From Vagococcus entomophilus (GTDB taxonomy: Bacteria; Bacillota; Bacilli; Lactobacillales; Vagococcaceae): a DNA stretch of 64,000 bases. Position 1 is the stretch's first letter, and each line of letters opens with the position of its first letter. The DNA lies in assembly GCF_003987595.1 (NCBI RefSeq), contig NZ_NGJZ01000003.1:62001-126000 (forward strand), given 5' to 3'. Both the position numbers and the translations under genes were made by a program. Below, in pieces: positions 37,507 through 47,745 of this stretch. The notes beneath the pieces were generated by a model that was given only the letters and a program-made list of their open reading frames with translations, ran no database searches and was not told the DNA's origin.

Positions 37507-38379
37507 TTAATGAGATTTTTCTTTGGTTAAGCTAAATCCTAGTCCCATCACTTCACTGGCACTCATCACCACGACAAACGCCTGTGGATCCATTTGAAGG
37601 ACAGTTTCTTTTAGCTTAGGAAATCTTTTTTCCGAAATGACACACATCAGCATCTCTTGTGCTTGATTTTCAAAACCACCAAGAACGGGTACCGTGGTCA
37701 CCCCATTATCTAACTGCTGAATAATAACAGGTTTTAGCGCAGCATACTGTTTTGAAATAATAAATACATTCTTCGAACGATTAAATCCTAATTGAACCAA
37801 ATCAATCATTCGACTAATAATAAATAAAGAAATGAGTGAAAACATCACTGTATCTGCTGAAAAAGCAACAAATGCACCCGCAATTACCAATCCATCGACG
37901 ATTCCAACCGCCACTCCCAAAGGGATTTTAGCATATTTAGCCACAATTTGAGATAAAATAGCCGTTCCACCAGTAGAAGCTTTTCCTCTAAAAACAACGC
38001 CTAATCCAAAACCCGTTACCAGTCCGCCAAATAAAGCCGCAAGTAAAGGAACCTTGGTTGCTACTGGGAACCCCGCAGTTAGATAAACAAAAAACGGCAA
38101 GGTAAAGGCTCCAAAAATAGTCTTTGCCGTATATCCTTTTCCTAAAAACAAATAGCTAATCAAAAGCAATGGAATATTCGTTAAAAATAAAAACGTAGAG
38201 GGGCTTGTTCCTGTCAAATAATTGATAATAATACTCACCCCGTTCATTCCACCAGAGACAATATGATTTGGTAAAAAAAACATATTAATCCCAATTGAAA
38301 TAAAAAAAGAACCGACAAGCACCAACAACATATCTTCGATTATTTTCTTCTGCATGTGAGTTTCCATCCTAACTTTCAT
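37507..38379 (-). CDS. YitT-family membrane protein (DUF161/DUF2179)
   Basis: A 290-residue protein with five or six spans in the first 190 residues (FFISIGINMFFLPNHIVSGGMNG) and a soluble C-terminal DUF2179 domain (about 205-285, GGFENQAQEMLMCVISEKRFPKL), a ferredoxin-like fold suspected of ligand sensing. Function is not established for the family. Start overlaps the upstream MFS gene by 11 bases; ATGs four and eight codons further in are alternatives. Confidence 0.82.
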   Translation of the reverse strand: MKVRMETHMQKKIIEDMLLVLVGSFFISIGINMFFLPNHIVSGGMNGVSIIINYLTGTSPSTFLFLTNIPLLLISYLFLGKGYTAKTIFGAFTLPFFVYLTAGFPVATKVPLLAALFGGLVTGFGLGVVFRGKASTGGTAILSQIVAKYAKIPLGVAVGIVDGLVIAGAFVAFSADTVMFSLISLFIISRMIDLVQLGFNRSKNVFIISKQYAALKPVIIQQLDNGVTTVPVLGGFENQAQEMLMCVISEKRFPKLKETVLQMDPQAFVVVMSASEVMGLGFSLTKEKSH

Positions 38380-39526
38380 TTTTGTTTAATTCTTCTTTTT
38401 TCCAAAATAGTGTACAACCAAAAGTAATGGTCAACACGAACACTACAAATAGATAGGGATATGCATAATTAATATCTAAAAAGACCCCAGCTAAAAAAGG
38501 ACCGACAATATTCCCTACACTTGTTAAAGACGAATTCATTCCATTTAATAATCCTTGGTTCTCTCCTGCTCCTTTGGATAAATAGGTCGTAATAGCCGGT
38601 CGAACTAAATCAAACGCCAGAAAAACGACAAATGTTGCCAGCATGACCAATAGTTTGGTGTGTGTGAACAACATCGTTCCTACAAAGATAGCACTTGCTA
38701 AGAAGCAAAGACGAATCAGTCCAATTTCTCCAATGGTTCGAATCAAAAAGTCAAATAAAAATAGTTGGAAGACTAACGCAAGTAAGCCGCTAATCACGAC
38801 TACAAGAGAAATATCTTGCGGGGTAAACTTCATAGTCACGTTCATAAAAATCCCATAAATCCCCTCAAAAGCTGCTAATCCAAATGAAGAAATTAAAATA
38901 ACTAGAAACGGCAAAAAGTATTTTTTTTGTCGAATAATTTGATAACTCCCTACTTTTTCCTTTTCGTGGTGTACTTTTGGTTCTTCTTTTAAACAAAATA
39001 CCGCAAATATGCAGCCTATCACACCTAAAAAACCTGCAACAAAAAAGGGCATACGGTCACTAATTCCTGCTAAAAGACCTCCGAGACCTGGTCCGATAAT
39101 AAAACCACCACTAATTGCTGCCGAAATCCACCCCATCACTTTAGGTCGCTCAGGTAAAGAAGTGACATCAGCTGCAAAGGATGTAATTGAGGGCATAATC
39201 ATCGCAGCTGCTATCCCACCAACAATCCTAGATAGGTAGAGCATCCAAACATTCATTCCTGTTGCGAATATAAATTCAGAAATGCTATATAAAAGCATAC
39301 CTAAAATAATGAGATTTTTCCGTCCAGACTTGTCGGATATTCTCCCTACAATTGGAGAAGTTAACAGCTGTGCGACAGAAAAAAAAGACACCAGCATGCC
39401 CATCGTTGTACCAGACAACCCCATTTCTGTTTTGATTACTGGCATTACAGGTACCACTAGACCAATTCCTACAAAAACCAGAAATAAATTGGCAATTAAG
39501 GTTGCCAATACTTTTTTATTTTGCAT
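38369..39526 (-). CDS. MFS efflux transporter
   Basis: A 385-residue major facilitator of the drug-proton antiporter type with twelve spans. Motif A is GRISDKSGRKNLIILG (about 61-76) and motif C lies in SGGFIIGPGLGGLLAG. It resembles Bacillus/Staphylococcus multidrug pumps, but the substrate is unknown. It is translationally coupled to the yitT-type gene. Confidence 0.85.
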   Translation of the reverse strand: MQNKKVLATLIANLFLVFVGIGLVVPVMPVIKTEMGLSGTTMGMLVSFFSVAQLLTSPIVGRISDKSGRKNLIILGMLLYSISEFIFATGMNVWMLYLSRIVGGIAAAMIMPSITSFAADVTSLPERPKVMGWISAAISGGFIIGPGLGGLLAGISDRMPFFVAGFLGVIGCIFAVFCLKEEPKVHHEKEKVGSYQIIRQKKYFLPFLVILISSFGLAAFEGIYGIFMNVTMKFTPQDISLVVVISGLLALVFQLFLFDFLIRTIGEIGLIRLCFLASAIFVGTMLFTHTKLLVMLATFVVFLAFDLVRPAITTYLSKGAGENQGLLNGMNSSLTSVGNIVGPFLAGVFLDINYAYPYLFVVFVLTITFGCTLFWKKEELNKNES

Positions 39527-39663
39527 TTCTTAAGCTCCTTATAAATAAGTTAATCTCACAAGGGCTATAGTATCACATCTCCACTAAAAAAAGAATAGCT
39601 GAACTCGTACCTATGCTTGGAACAGAACAAACACGAACTATTTTGGATCAATCCGAAAAGAAA

Positions 39664-39700
39664 AGGTGAACTGAACGTAATGCTTACGCTCAGTTCACCT
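39664..39700. terminator. Imperfect hairpin after aldo-keto reductase
   Basis: AGGTGAACTGA(A)CGTAA pairs with TTACG(C)TCAGTTCACCT around three bases. It lies about 125 bases downstream of the reductase stop. It lacks a clear T run, so a terminator role is uncertain. Confidence 0.45.
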
Positions 39701-39824
39701 CTAAATAGTGACACCATTAAGAGTTGCTAAAACTTATGTGAAGTCATCAAAATTTACGATATATCAATTGTAAATTTTATTGTATAATCTACAAATGCAG
39801 ACTTTCGTTTCAACCTTAAATCTT

Positions 39825-40670
39825 TTAAAATTCTTCATATTCTGCTGGATCTTGATTGGCCAACCGACCATTTTCCTTCGTCAACTGGTTAATCACTTCT
39901 CGTTCTTCTTGAGTTAAACTAAAGTCAAAAATTTGACGATTTTCAACTTGACGGCTAGAAGAAGAGGATTTTGGAATTGGGATAGCTCCTAATTCCACAT
40001 GCCATCTTAAAATTATTTGTGGAATTGATTTGTGATACTTTTGAGCAATCCTTTTCAACGCATCATTTTCCAACAAGGCAGTAAGCTTACGCCCTAAAGG
40101 ACTCCATGATTGTGTCACAATTTCTTTGCTTTGATTATAATTGCGCTGTACCTCTTGGTTAAAGAAAGGGTGTAGTTCAATTTGATTAATACTAGGTACC
40201 ACACCTGTTTCCTTTATTAGGGTCGCAATATGTTCTGGTAAAAAATTACATACCCCAATAGAGCGAATCAAGCCCCATTTCTGCGCATCAATCAATGCCC
40301 GCCAAGCTTCTACATAGTTTCCTTGTTTCGGATTTGGCCAATGGATTAGATACAAATCATAATAGTCAACACCTGTTCGGTAAAGTGATTCTTGGATGGT
40401 TGCGATTGCTTCATCGTACTTTTGATGTCTACCTGGTAACTTAGAAGTAATGAAAAGCTCCTCACGCGCGACATGGGTCCTTCTTAACGCTTCTCCAAGC
40501 GTCCCTTCATTTTCATAGTTAAATGCAGAGTCAAGCAGCCTGTAGCCATTATTGATGGCACTCAAAATACTGTTTACCCCAGTAGCGCCCTTTAACTTAT
40601 ACGTACCAAATCCTAATGCAGGAATTTCAACTCCATCATTTAACATAATAGTTGGAATAAGCTCTGTCAT
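39825..40670 (-). CDS. Aldo/keto reductase
   Basis: A 281-residue NADPH-dependent reductase with TIM-barrel fold. Catalytic tetrad: Asp in LLDSAFNYENE (with Tyr), Lys in FITSKLPG and His in YLIHWPNP. The cofactor loop IPIPKSSSSSRQVENRQIFDF is present. It belongs to the group of 2,5-diketogluconate/glyoxal-type reductases, so carbonyl detoxification is plausible; the true substrate is unknown. Monocistronic in appearance. Confidence 0.9.
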   Translation of the reverse strand: MTELIPTIMLNDGVEIPALGFGTYKLKGATGVNSILSAINNGYRLLDSAFNYENEGTLGEALRRTHVAREELFITSKLPGRHQKYDEAIATIQESLYRTGVDYYDLYLIHWPNPKQGNYVEAWRALIDAQKWGLIRSIGVCNFLPEHIATLIKETGVVPSINQIELHPFFNQEVQRNYNQSKEIVTQSWSPLGRKLTALLENDALKRIAQKYHKSIPQIILRWHVELGAIPIPKSSSSSRQVENRQIFDFSLTQEEREVINQLTKENGRLANQDPAEYEEF

Positions 40671-40753
40671 CTTTTCTCACAACCTTTCTTTGTTTAAATC
40701 TTATCATCTTTGAATAAACAGGTCGAATCTTCCGCCTCTTTGATTAAAAATCG

Positions 40754-41785
40754 TTAGCTTTTTTCTTTTAATAGAAATAATTCAAAAAGCAATTCTTTAT
40801 CCATTTTTCCTGTCTTCATTTTGTATTCATTTTCAACCAATTCATCAAGCGTTGTCCCTAAAGCATCTAAGCTGAATTGTTTGCACTGTTGCATTGCTAG
40901 TTTTACACGGTATGGATGAATTTTTAAGACATCCGCAATATTTTTTTGTTGATAGCCTAGTCCTCCAAGCATTTTCACTTGTACAAGTAAACGAAACTGA
41001 CTAACCAAAACCGCATTCAATTTGATTGTTTCTTCCCCTTGAAGCAGTAAATCTTGGTACAAAGAAAGAGCAGATTCTGTTTGACCTTTCAATACATACG
41101 TAACCATATCAAAAATATTGTGTTCCAACGATTTAGGAACAAGACCGCGGACATCTTCTTTGGTAATCTTTTTAGAGTCTGCTGTATAGAGAAAAAGCTT
41201 CGCCATCTCGCCCATCACTTTCGTTAGTTCCATATCCGTCAACCGTAAAAGTTGTTCAAAAGCTTCCGTAGTGATTGTGTAGCCTTCACTTTGAATGTAT
41301 TGTTGACAATAACTCTTTAGTTCTGCCTCTTTCATTGCATGGACATCCACCACTTGGGTTTCTTTTTTTAATTGTTTCACAACTTTTTTACGTTCGTCTA
41401 GCTTTTCATAGAGAGCAAAAATAACCAAAATAGTCGTTGGTGAAGGATGCGCTAAATACTGTAGCAACTCCTCTACTTGATGGTCCATCTCGATTGCTTT
41501 TTTTTCTGCCGTCAAAAAATAGGGTCGCTCAATAAATACAATGCGATAATCCCCAAAAAATGGGACAGAAGAGGCTTCTTCCACTGCGATAGACAACGGC
41601 GTTTCTTCCATGTCAAAAGTGGATAAATTAAACTCATCGCCCGCCCCATTTAGCACTTGTTGTAAAAGTTCTTTTTTAAACGTATCAGCTAGATATCGTT
41701 CATTCCCCGTAATCAAATACACGGGTGCCAGCTTATTTTTTCTGATTTCGGCAAGTACTTGTTGTATATTCATAAAAGTGCTCAC
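40754..41785 (-). CDS. holA: DNA polymerase III delta subunit
   Basis: A 343-residue clamp-loader subunit that opens the beta clamp. AAA+ -like N-terminus with YLITGNERYLADTFKKEL (about 18-35), family middle region LYEKLDERKKVVKQLKK and C-terminal helical collar. GTG start overlaps the comEC stop (GTGA), with AAGGA just upstream; an ATG four codons in is an alternative. The comEC-holA order is common in Firmicutes. Confidence 0.92.
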   Translation of the reverse strand: MSTFMNIQQVLAEIRKNKLAPVYLITGNERYLADTFKKELLQQVLNGAGDEFNLSTFDMEETPLSIAVEEASSVPFFGDYRIVFIERPYFLTAEKKAIEMDHQVEELLQYLAHPSPTTILVIFALYEKLDERKKVVKQLKKETQVVDVHAMKEAELKSYCQQYIQSEGYTITTEAFEQLLRLTDMELTKVMGEMAKLFLYTADSKKITKEDVRGLVPKSLEHNIFDMVTYVLKGQTESALSLYQDLLLQGEETIKLNAVLVSQFRLLVQVKMLGGLGYQQKNIADVLKIHPYRVKLAMQQCKQFSLDALGTTLDELVENEYKMKTGKMDKELLFELFLLKEKS

Positions 41786-44151
41786 TCATCCTTCTTCACT
41801 GATTTTACTGGAGAAAGTTCTTGTCCCCAAAAGTTCCACTCATAGTATAGCATACCTGAGACATCTGTTCGGTAAATGGTTGGCGTATATTTTTGGATTC
41901 GGCTCACAATCTCTTTGTGAGGATGTCCAAAACGATTATTTTTCCCACAAGAAATAATCGCAGTTTTGGCTCCCAACTGTTTTAAGAATGCTTCTGAACT
42001 AGAGGTACGACTCCCATGATGTCCCACTTTTAAACAATCAATTTGTAGCTTTGGATAGTTTTTTATCAGCTCTTGTTCCCCCGGCTCTTCTAGATCCCCA
42101 ACAAGTAAGAATGCCGTTTTTTTAATTTTTAGGTAACTCACTAGTGAATCATTATTTTCTCCATTTCCACTAGCTTTTGGATGCAACACATACAACAAAA
42201 GATTCCTTAATTCTATTCTCTCACCAGCTAATACTTCTTTTTGTCTGACTTTCCCTTTAATTAATTTTTTGGTCACCACATCAAAGCTTTTTTTATTTGT
42301 CGTTCCCTTAGGATAGACTAGTTCCTTAATTTTCACTTGGCTACTCATTTCCTCTAAGTCCCCCATATGATCTAAATCTGCATGTGTAATCAGGACTTTG
42401 TCTAGTGTGGAAACACCCATACTTTTTAAAAAAGGGAACAGTGTATACGAAGCATTACTTCGCTGCTTTTTTCTATCCTGCCATTTTTCCCTAATAAAAG
42501 GTAACTTTCCTCCTGTATCTACCAAATAGTTTCCTTGAAAAAATGGTAGCTGAATAAATAGTGCATCCCCTTGACCCACATCAATAAAAGCAATCTTCCC
42601 ATTAGGATTTAAATATTTTCCTCCTAACAAACCAACAAATACAGTAAAAAGATACCCTATTCTTTTCCATCGCCAAGATTCTTTTTTGTGGGCGCTGAGG
42701 TAAAAAAGAATCAAAATCAAAAAAAGTAACAACTGAACAGGCGTGATTTGCCCAATAACAAGGTGTTGATTTGGCAGAGTACTTAGGGCTTCCACTGCTT
42801 TTTCTATTCCTTGAAACATTTTGTCAATTTTTATCAAAATACCTTTTAAAAAAGCTACATTTATTGAAAAACTAGACAAAAATAACCCTATGGAAATTGG
42901 GAACACACTCAATCTAACAATTTGTCCAAATACAAAAACCAAAAATATGCTAAAAAAAGAGTACTCGTAGGTAAAAAAAGCTAAAAACGGAATCATGCAA
43001 AAACTAATTTGACTATTCAACTGCCATTTTCTAAATAAGCGAGTTGTTTTTTTCTTCTTCATTTTGCTCAAATAAATTCTAAAAAAAGAAACTGAAAAAG
43101 TAACTACCCCAGAAAGTTGGAAAATAAATAGCGGTTTTACTATCAAACAAACAATCAAGGTAAGACTCCAGATATCTAGCGCCGAAAATCCCCACCTAAA
43201 TCGCCGATTGATTTGTTGTAGTGTTCTTTGAAAACAACTCTTTCCAACACCTACTGCCAAACCTGTCAACAAAAAACAAATCGTTAAAACCAAAATTTCT
43301 ATCCAAAAAGTCAACTCAAGCGTTAAACCTATTCTTAAAAAAAGATACCGGATTGTGGCAACAAAAAATAAAACATGCATTCCAGACACAAAAAATAAAT
43401 AGCTAATTCCTAGTTTACGCAAATTGGTTGCTTGAACATAACTATTTTCATCCATCATCCCTAAAATCAGCTGTTTTTGATACATTATAATACTAGGATA
43501 AGCTTGAAATGCTGACTCAATGTGACAGGCCATTTGCTTTCGAAATTCTCGTATCTTATCGAATGGATTAGTAAAAAAAGCTACCTTTTGACGATCCATT
43601 GCAGTAATCATTTCTACTTCTAAAATTCGGTATACTCCTTTGGTTTTCAAATAGCTGCGATAGTCAAATCCATGGAGATTTCTTTTTTCATCTGGAAAAC
43701 TTACCGTTCCCTGTAAAAAAATTTTTTGTTTGGTCGCTATTTTTTGCCAGTAATTTTTTTCTTTTTGATTTTTGAGTACGTAATGCGCTTGGACTTTAGC
43801 CTGTTTGACTTTCCCTATCCATTGAACATAATCACCATCAATTTGAATCGTATCTGGCAATACCTCACAGATTGTCTCGATCTTGCCTACAGGGAGATTT
43901 TTTTCCTCCAACCGAACTTGATAACACCATACTTGAATAAAAATTATAAAAAAACAACCAACAATTAAACAGGTAACACGAAGTACCTGTAAACGGGTTG
44001 TATACAACCGAACACAAAAGTAACCTAGAATGCTAGCAGAAAGGACGGAGGGCTCATGTTGAAAAAGCAACAATGTCAACAAAGTAAACGCTAAGAAAAT
44101 CGAATTTCCTGCTAGAGTCTGAGAGAATTTACGAAAGAAATGCGGACTCAT
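41782..44151 (-). CDS. comEC: ComEC DNA-uptake channel
   Basis: A 789-residue membrane protein that passes single-stranded transforming DNA into the cell. It has N-terminal spans and an OB-like domain (about 60-200), the Competence domain with multiple spans (LGISYLFFVSGMHV at about 248, conserved), and a C-terminal metallo-beta-lactamase domain (DVGQGDALFIQLPF, ITHADLDHMGDL, VGHHGSRTSS) suspected of degrading the non-transported strand. Full length suggests an intact channel. Its start overlaps comEB by about 23 bases. Confidence 0.93.
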   Translation of the reverse strand: MSPHFFRKFSQTLAGNSIFLAFTLLTLLLFQHEPSVLSASILGYFCVRLYTTRLQVLRVTCLIVGCFFIIFIQVWCYQVRLEEKNLPVGKIETICEVLPDTIQIDGDYVQWIGKVKQAKVQAHYVLKNQKEKNYWQKIATKQKIFLQGTVSFPDEKRNLHGFDYRSYLKTKGVYRILEVEMITAMDRQKVAFFTNPFDKIREFRKQMACHIESAFQAYPSIIMYQKQLILGMMDENSYVQATNLRKLGISYLFFVSGMHVLFFVATIRYLFLRIGLTLELTFWIEILVLTICFLLTGLAVGVGKSCFQRTLQQINRRFRWGFSALDIWSLTLIVCLIVKPLFIFQLSGVVTFSVSFFRIYLSKMKKKKTTRLFRKWQLNSQISFCMIPFLAFFTYEYSFFSIFLVFVFGQIVRLSVFPISIGLFLSSFSINVAFLKGILIKIDKMFQGIEKAVEALSTLPNQHLVIGQITPVQLLLFLILILFYLSAHKKESWRWKRIGYLFTVFVGLLGGKYLNPNGKIAFIDVGQGDALFIQLPFFQGNYLVDTGGKLPFIREKWQDRKKQRSNASYTLFPFLKSMGVSTLDKVLITHADLDHMGDLEEMSSQVKIKELVYPKGTTNKKSFDVVTKKLIKGKVRQKEVLAGERIELRNLLLYVLHPKASGNGENNDSLVSYLKIKKTAFLLVGDLEEPGEQELIKNYPKLQIDCLKVGHHGSRTSSSEAFLKQLGAKTAIISCGKNNRFGHPHKEIVSRIQKYTPTIYRTDVSGMLYYEWNFWGQELSPVKSVKKDE

Positions 44152-44617
44152 CTTCTCCCAACTCTAGATCTTTAAAATATTTATTTGAAAGTTTCACTTG
44201 ATCGACTGTTGCGCCTGCAACTTTTATTAAATTTAATGCATAGTCATTATTATGGTAGTCCTTCAAATAATGAATTTTTTTGATTCCTGCTTGTAAAATC
44301 ATCTTCGTACACTGCAAACAAGGGAAATGCGTGACATAAATCTCTGCACCTTCCGTTGGCACACCAAACTTTGCACATTGTAAGATTGCATTCATCTCTG
44401 CATGGATTGTTCGTACACAATGACCGTCCACAACATAGCAACCTTCATCAATACAGTGAACATCTCCGCTCACAGAGCCGTTATAGCCTCCTGCAATAAT
44501 TCTCTTATCACGGACGATTGTCGCCCCTACCGCCAGTCTGGTACATGTACTACGCAAGGATAGCAGCACACTTTGCACCATAAAATATTGATCCCAAGGA
44601 ATTCTTTCCTGTGACAT
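44129..44617 (-). CDS. comEB: ComEB / dCMP deaminase
   Basis: A 162-residue cytidine/deoxycytidylate deaminase. Zinc motifs HAEMNAIL and PCLQCTKMI, with substrate region GGYNGSVSG, mark dCMP deaminase, which feeds dUMP to thymidylate synthesis. I placed the start at the ATG after GAAGGTGATAAG rather than 13 codons upstream. It is encoded in the com operon by tradition; a role in DNA uptake is not required. Confidence 0.92.
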   Translation of the reverse strand: MSQERIPWDQYFMVQSVLLSLRSTCTRLAVGATIVRDKRIIAGGYNGSVSGDVHCIDEGCYVVDGHCVRTIHAEMNAILQCAKFGVPTEGAEIYVTHFPCLQCTKMILQAGIKKIHYLKDYHNNDYALNLIKVAGATVDQVKLSNKYFKDLELGEDESAFLS

Positions 44618-44670
44618 CTTATCACCTTCACTTTCTTTTTCTCTCATTGTACTCAACTTTTCCTAAGCTA

Positions 44671-45327
44671 TCAATCAACTGTGATCAATTTTTCTAAACT
44701 TTCAAATATTTTTTTTCCTATTCCAGGTACATTCATTAACTCTTCTTTCTTTTGGAAAGAACCATTTTCTTCTCGGTACCTCATAATTTCTTCTGCTTTT
44801 TTTTCACCGATTCCTGAAATGTTTTTCAATTCTGCAACATCTGCACGGTTAATGTTTACTTGTTTTTTTTGTGTCGCTTCCGCTTTACTTTCTTGAGTGG
44901 GTAGTGTTTCTATCTGGGATAGTTCTTCTCCAATCCTTGGAATATAAAGAACCATTTGATCTGTGACCTTCAATGAAAAATTCACTCTATTCTCATCTGC
45001 ATCTGCTAAAAACCCACCGGCAAGTCGCACCACATCAATCACACGCATATCCTCTGTAATTTGATACATCCCACACTTTAAAACGGCTCCTTTGACATCT
45101 ACATAACCTAAGTTTGGCTGGTTCAACTTTTTGTTTTCTTGTTTCTCTCGCGTTTGTTTTTCGCTGCCTGTCATACTCGAAAATGGATTCTCAACAGAAC
45201 TATCCTCTTTTGTCTGTTGAGCAATAAGCCATATCCCAACTACAAGACAAACGCCCCCCACGGCAACTATACCGACAATCCACCCTTTTACTTTCGCTTT
45301 TTCAATCCATCTGCTTATATGCTCCAT
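44671..45327 (-). CDS. comEA: ComEA DNA-binding competence protein
   Basis: A 218-residue membrane-anchored receptor for incoming DNA. N-terminal span (GWIVGIVAVGGVCLVVGIWL, about 15-34), a linker, an SLBB domain (YVDVKGAVLKCGMYQITEDM, about 75-130) and two C-terminal helix-hairpin-helix motifs (AELKNISGIGEKKAEEIMRY and ELMNVPGIGKKIFESLEKL) that bind DNA non-specifically. GAGAGGAGGG precedes the ATG. Confidence 0.94.
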   Translation of the reverse strand: MEHISRWIEKAKVKGWIVGIVAVGGVCLVVGIWLIAQQTKEDSSVENPFSSMTGSEKQTREKQENKKLNQPNLGYVDVKGAVLKCGMYQITEDMRVIDVVRLAGGFLADADENRVNFSLKVTDQMVLYIPRIGEELSQIETLPTQESKAEATQKKQVNINRADVAELKNISGIGEKKAEEIMRYREENGSFQKKEELMNVPGIGKKIFESLEKLITVD

Positions 45328-45389
45328 ATTTCCCTCCTCTCAATAGAAAATACGTCGAAAATAAAAAAGCCATCAATTAAGATGACTTT

Positions 45390-45761
45390 TTAATAACCAG
45401 TATAGACAACTCTAGCCCCAAAAGGCATAAGTGCAAGTCTAGCTAACTTAAAGGATTGCTTTCCAAAAGGAATCCCAATGATGGTGATACATAAAATCAC
45501 GCCACTAAAAAAGTGCCCCAACGCAATCGGTATCCCACTCACAATGAGCCAAATAATATTCACAAGTAAGGAGATACTACTTGTTCCATAAACAACATCC
45601 TTTTCAAAAGGCCAAAAACTCAAACCGGCTAACTTAAAGCACTGAAGACCAATTGGAATTCCAACTATTGTCACACACCACAGCATCCCTGCAAGGAGCC
45701 AAGAAACCCCTCCTACAAATCCACCAAAAATAAACCAGATGATATTTCCTAAAAGATTCAT
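45390..45761 (-). CDS. YccF-family membrane protein
   Basis: A 123-residue protein made of two similar halves, each with a hydrophobic segment and a conserved turn (ITIVGIPIGLQCFKLAGLSFWPF at about 30-52 and ITIIGIPFGKQSFKLARLALMPF near 90-112), the DUF307 repeat. It is predicted to be an inner-membrane protein of unknown function. Confidence 0.85.
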   Translation of the reverse strand: MNLLGNIIWFIFGGFVGGVSWLLAGMLWCVTIVGIPIGLQCFKLAGLSFWPFEKDVVYGTSSISLLVNIIWLIVSGIPIALGHFFSGVILCITIIGIPFGKQSFKLARLALMPFGARVVYTGY

Positions 45762-45930
45762 TATAATGCCCTCTCTTTCGTTTTCTATCAGTATAACAGT
45801 TTTTAGTCATTCATAAAAAAGTTGAGCTTAAAAAAAGCATCCATCAAATTACCTATCAAAAAATCAACGCATAGTTTTTCATTTTACCTTAATATTTTTT
45901 CCTAGTCCTATAAATATGTTGTTGCCAAAA

Positions 45931-45972
45931 CAGTAGCCTGGAACATCTCAAAAACTGAGTCCCAAGCTACTG
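45931..45972 (-). terminator. Terminator of ABC pair, GCCTGG hairpin family
   Basis: CAGTAGCCTGGAAC... pairs with ...TGAGTCCCAAGCTACTG around AAAAAC-rich loop, ending just before the stop of the exporter gene at 45976. Related in core to the hairpins at 12615 and 22374. Confidence 0.65.
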
Positions 45973-45975
45973 CTA

Positions 45976-47745
45976 TTATTCAAAGACAAATTGGTTATGA
46001 TACAATTCTGCATAAAAGCCTCGCGCTTGAAGGAGTTCGTGATGGCTGCCTTCTTCAATCACTTCCCCATCTTTTAACACAACGATTCGATCTGCTGTCA
46101 AAATTGTTTTAAGTCTGTGCGCAATGACAAAGCTTGTTCGACCTTTAATCGCTTCATCCATTGCCTGTTGTATTTTTGCCTCTGTAACCGTATCAACATT
46201 ACTAGTTGCCTCGTCAAGTATCAGCAATGCAGGACTTGTAATAATCGTACGTGCAATGCTTATCAACTGTTTTTGTCCTGTACTAAAGATATTGTTTTCT
46301 TCGGAAATTTTGGTTTCATATCCATCTTCTAATCCGATAATAAAATCGTGAATATTTGCCTGCTTTGCAGCCGCAACGACTTCCTCATCCGTTGCATCTG
46401 GTCGCCCAAAAACAATGTTTTCTCGAATGGTTCCAGAAAATAGTACTGACTCTTGAAGTACAATTCCAACATGCTGTCTCACACTATCCAAATCCAAAGT
46501 TCGAATATCTTCCCCGTCGAAAAGTACCGCCCCATCACTTACGTCATAAAAACGATTCAGCAAATTCATAATAGTTGTCTTTCCTGAGCCAGTCGGACCA
46601 ACCAGTGCGACCATCTCACCTTTTGCTACTTTGATGGAAACATCTTTTAAGATTGGTGTCTCTTTTGAATAGCCAAAATTCACATGAGATAACTCAACTG
46701 ATTGCTCAATTCCGCTGATTTTTTTGGCATTTTGAGGTTTAATTTCTTCTGGTTCATCAAACATTTCATTTAGCCTTCTCGCACCCGTTACAGCCAATTG
46801 AATCATGTTGTATCCAGAGGAAATCTGCATAATTGGTTGGTAATATTGTTGAGAGTACTGAACGAATGTCACGACTAAACCAAGAGCAACAGATTTTTCT
46901 AAATCACCATTTAACGCCATCCAGCCACCAAAGAAAATCACAATTGCAGTATTAACAAGTGACATTCCTTGCATCATCGGAAACAGTAACCCTGAGTAAA
47001 CCTGACCTTTAAAAGTTGCTTGACGTACGACTTCATTGTGTTCGATAAACCCATCAATCGTTTCTTCTTGTAGTCCATTTGTAATAATCACGCGTTGTCC
47101 ACTGATTTTTTCATCTATATAGCCATTTAATTTTCCAAGCTCATCCTGTTGCTTGTCTACATATTTACGTGCTTTGCTGATCACAAAAGCTGCAATAATA
47201 ATCGCAACTGGTGTTGAAGCAATCGTTACCCAAGCAAGCATAACATTTTGCTTAAACATCATAATCAAAATTCCCACAATCATCGCCACGTTTGTCATAA
47301 ACTGCAATAAGGCTTGGTTGAGACTATTTTGGATATTATCTAAATCACTCGTAAATCGACTAAGAATTTCTCCATCTTGATGTGAATCAAAAAAACGAAT
47401 CGTCAATTTTTCTAATTTGCTAAACAACCCTAAACGCATCCGGTTAGTTGCTTTACCTACAACTTGAGTGAATAAAATATTGTAAATAAAGTTTCCCGCA
47501 CTCGCAAGTACATAAAAAATTAATAACAAGCCCAAGACATGTAAAAATTTGCTTTTATCATCTACTCCTTTCATTAGACCAGCGACATAATTTGCTAGCT
47601 CTTGAAAGGCTTCTCCCATATATTGCGGTGCCTTTACTTGAAGGTAGGTAGAAAGAAAGATTGTCACAAAAATTAAGAAAAACGAAAATTTATATCGCTT
47701 TAAATAGTGATAGAAAAACTTACTTGCTTTAATTAAATCTGTCAT
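45976..47745 (-). CDS. Heterodimeric ABC exporter, canonical-site half
   Basis: A 589-residue half transporter: six spans (about 20-320), then an ATPase with Walker [10 protein letters not shown] (about 388), Walker [13 protein letters not shown] with catalytic Glu, and switch His in VIAHRLKT. Its signature reads FSTGQKQL instead of LSGGQ, a deviation seen in one half of asymmetric exporters. It overlaps its partner by 4 bases. Family members (LmrCD, EfrAB-like) export drugs and amphipathic compounds. Confidence 0.9.
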   Translation of the reverse strand: MTDLIKASKFFYHYLKRYKFSFFLIFVTIFLSTYLQVKAPQYMGEAFQELANYVAGLMKGVDDKSKFLHVLGLLLIFYVLASAGNFIYNILFTQVVGKATNRMRLGLFSKLEKLTIRFFDSHQDGEILSRFTSDLDNIQNSLNQALLQFMTNVAMIVGILIMMFKQNVMLAWVTIASTPVAIIIAAFVISKARKYVDKQQDELGKLNGYIDEKISGQRVIITNGLQEETIDGFIEHNEVVRQATFKGQVYSGLLFPMMQGMSLVNTAIVIFFGGWMALNGDLEKSVALGLVVTFVQYSQQYYQPIMQISSGYNMIQLAVTGARRLNEMFDEPEEIKPQNAKKISGIEQSVELSHVNFGYSKETPILKDVSIKVAKGEMVALVGPTGSGKTTIMNLLNRFYDVSDGAVLFDGEDIRTLDLDSVRQHVGIVLQESVLFSGTIRENIVFGRPDATDEEVVAAAKQANIHDFIIGLEDGYETKISEENNIFSTGQKQLISIARTIITSPALLILDEATSNVDTVTEAKIQQAMDEAIKGRTSFVIAHRLKTILTADRIVVLKDGEVIEEGSHHELLQARGFYAELYHNQFVFE

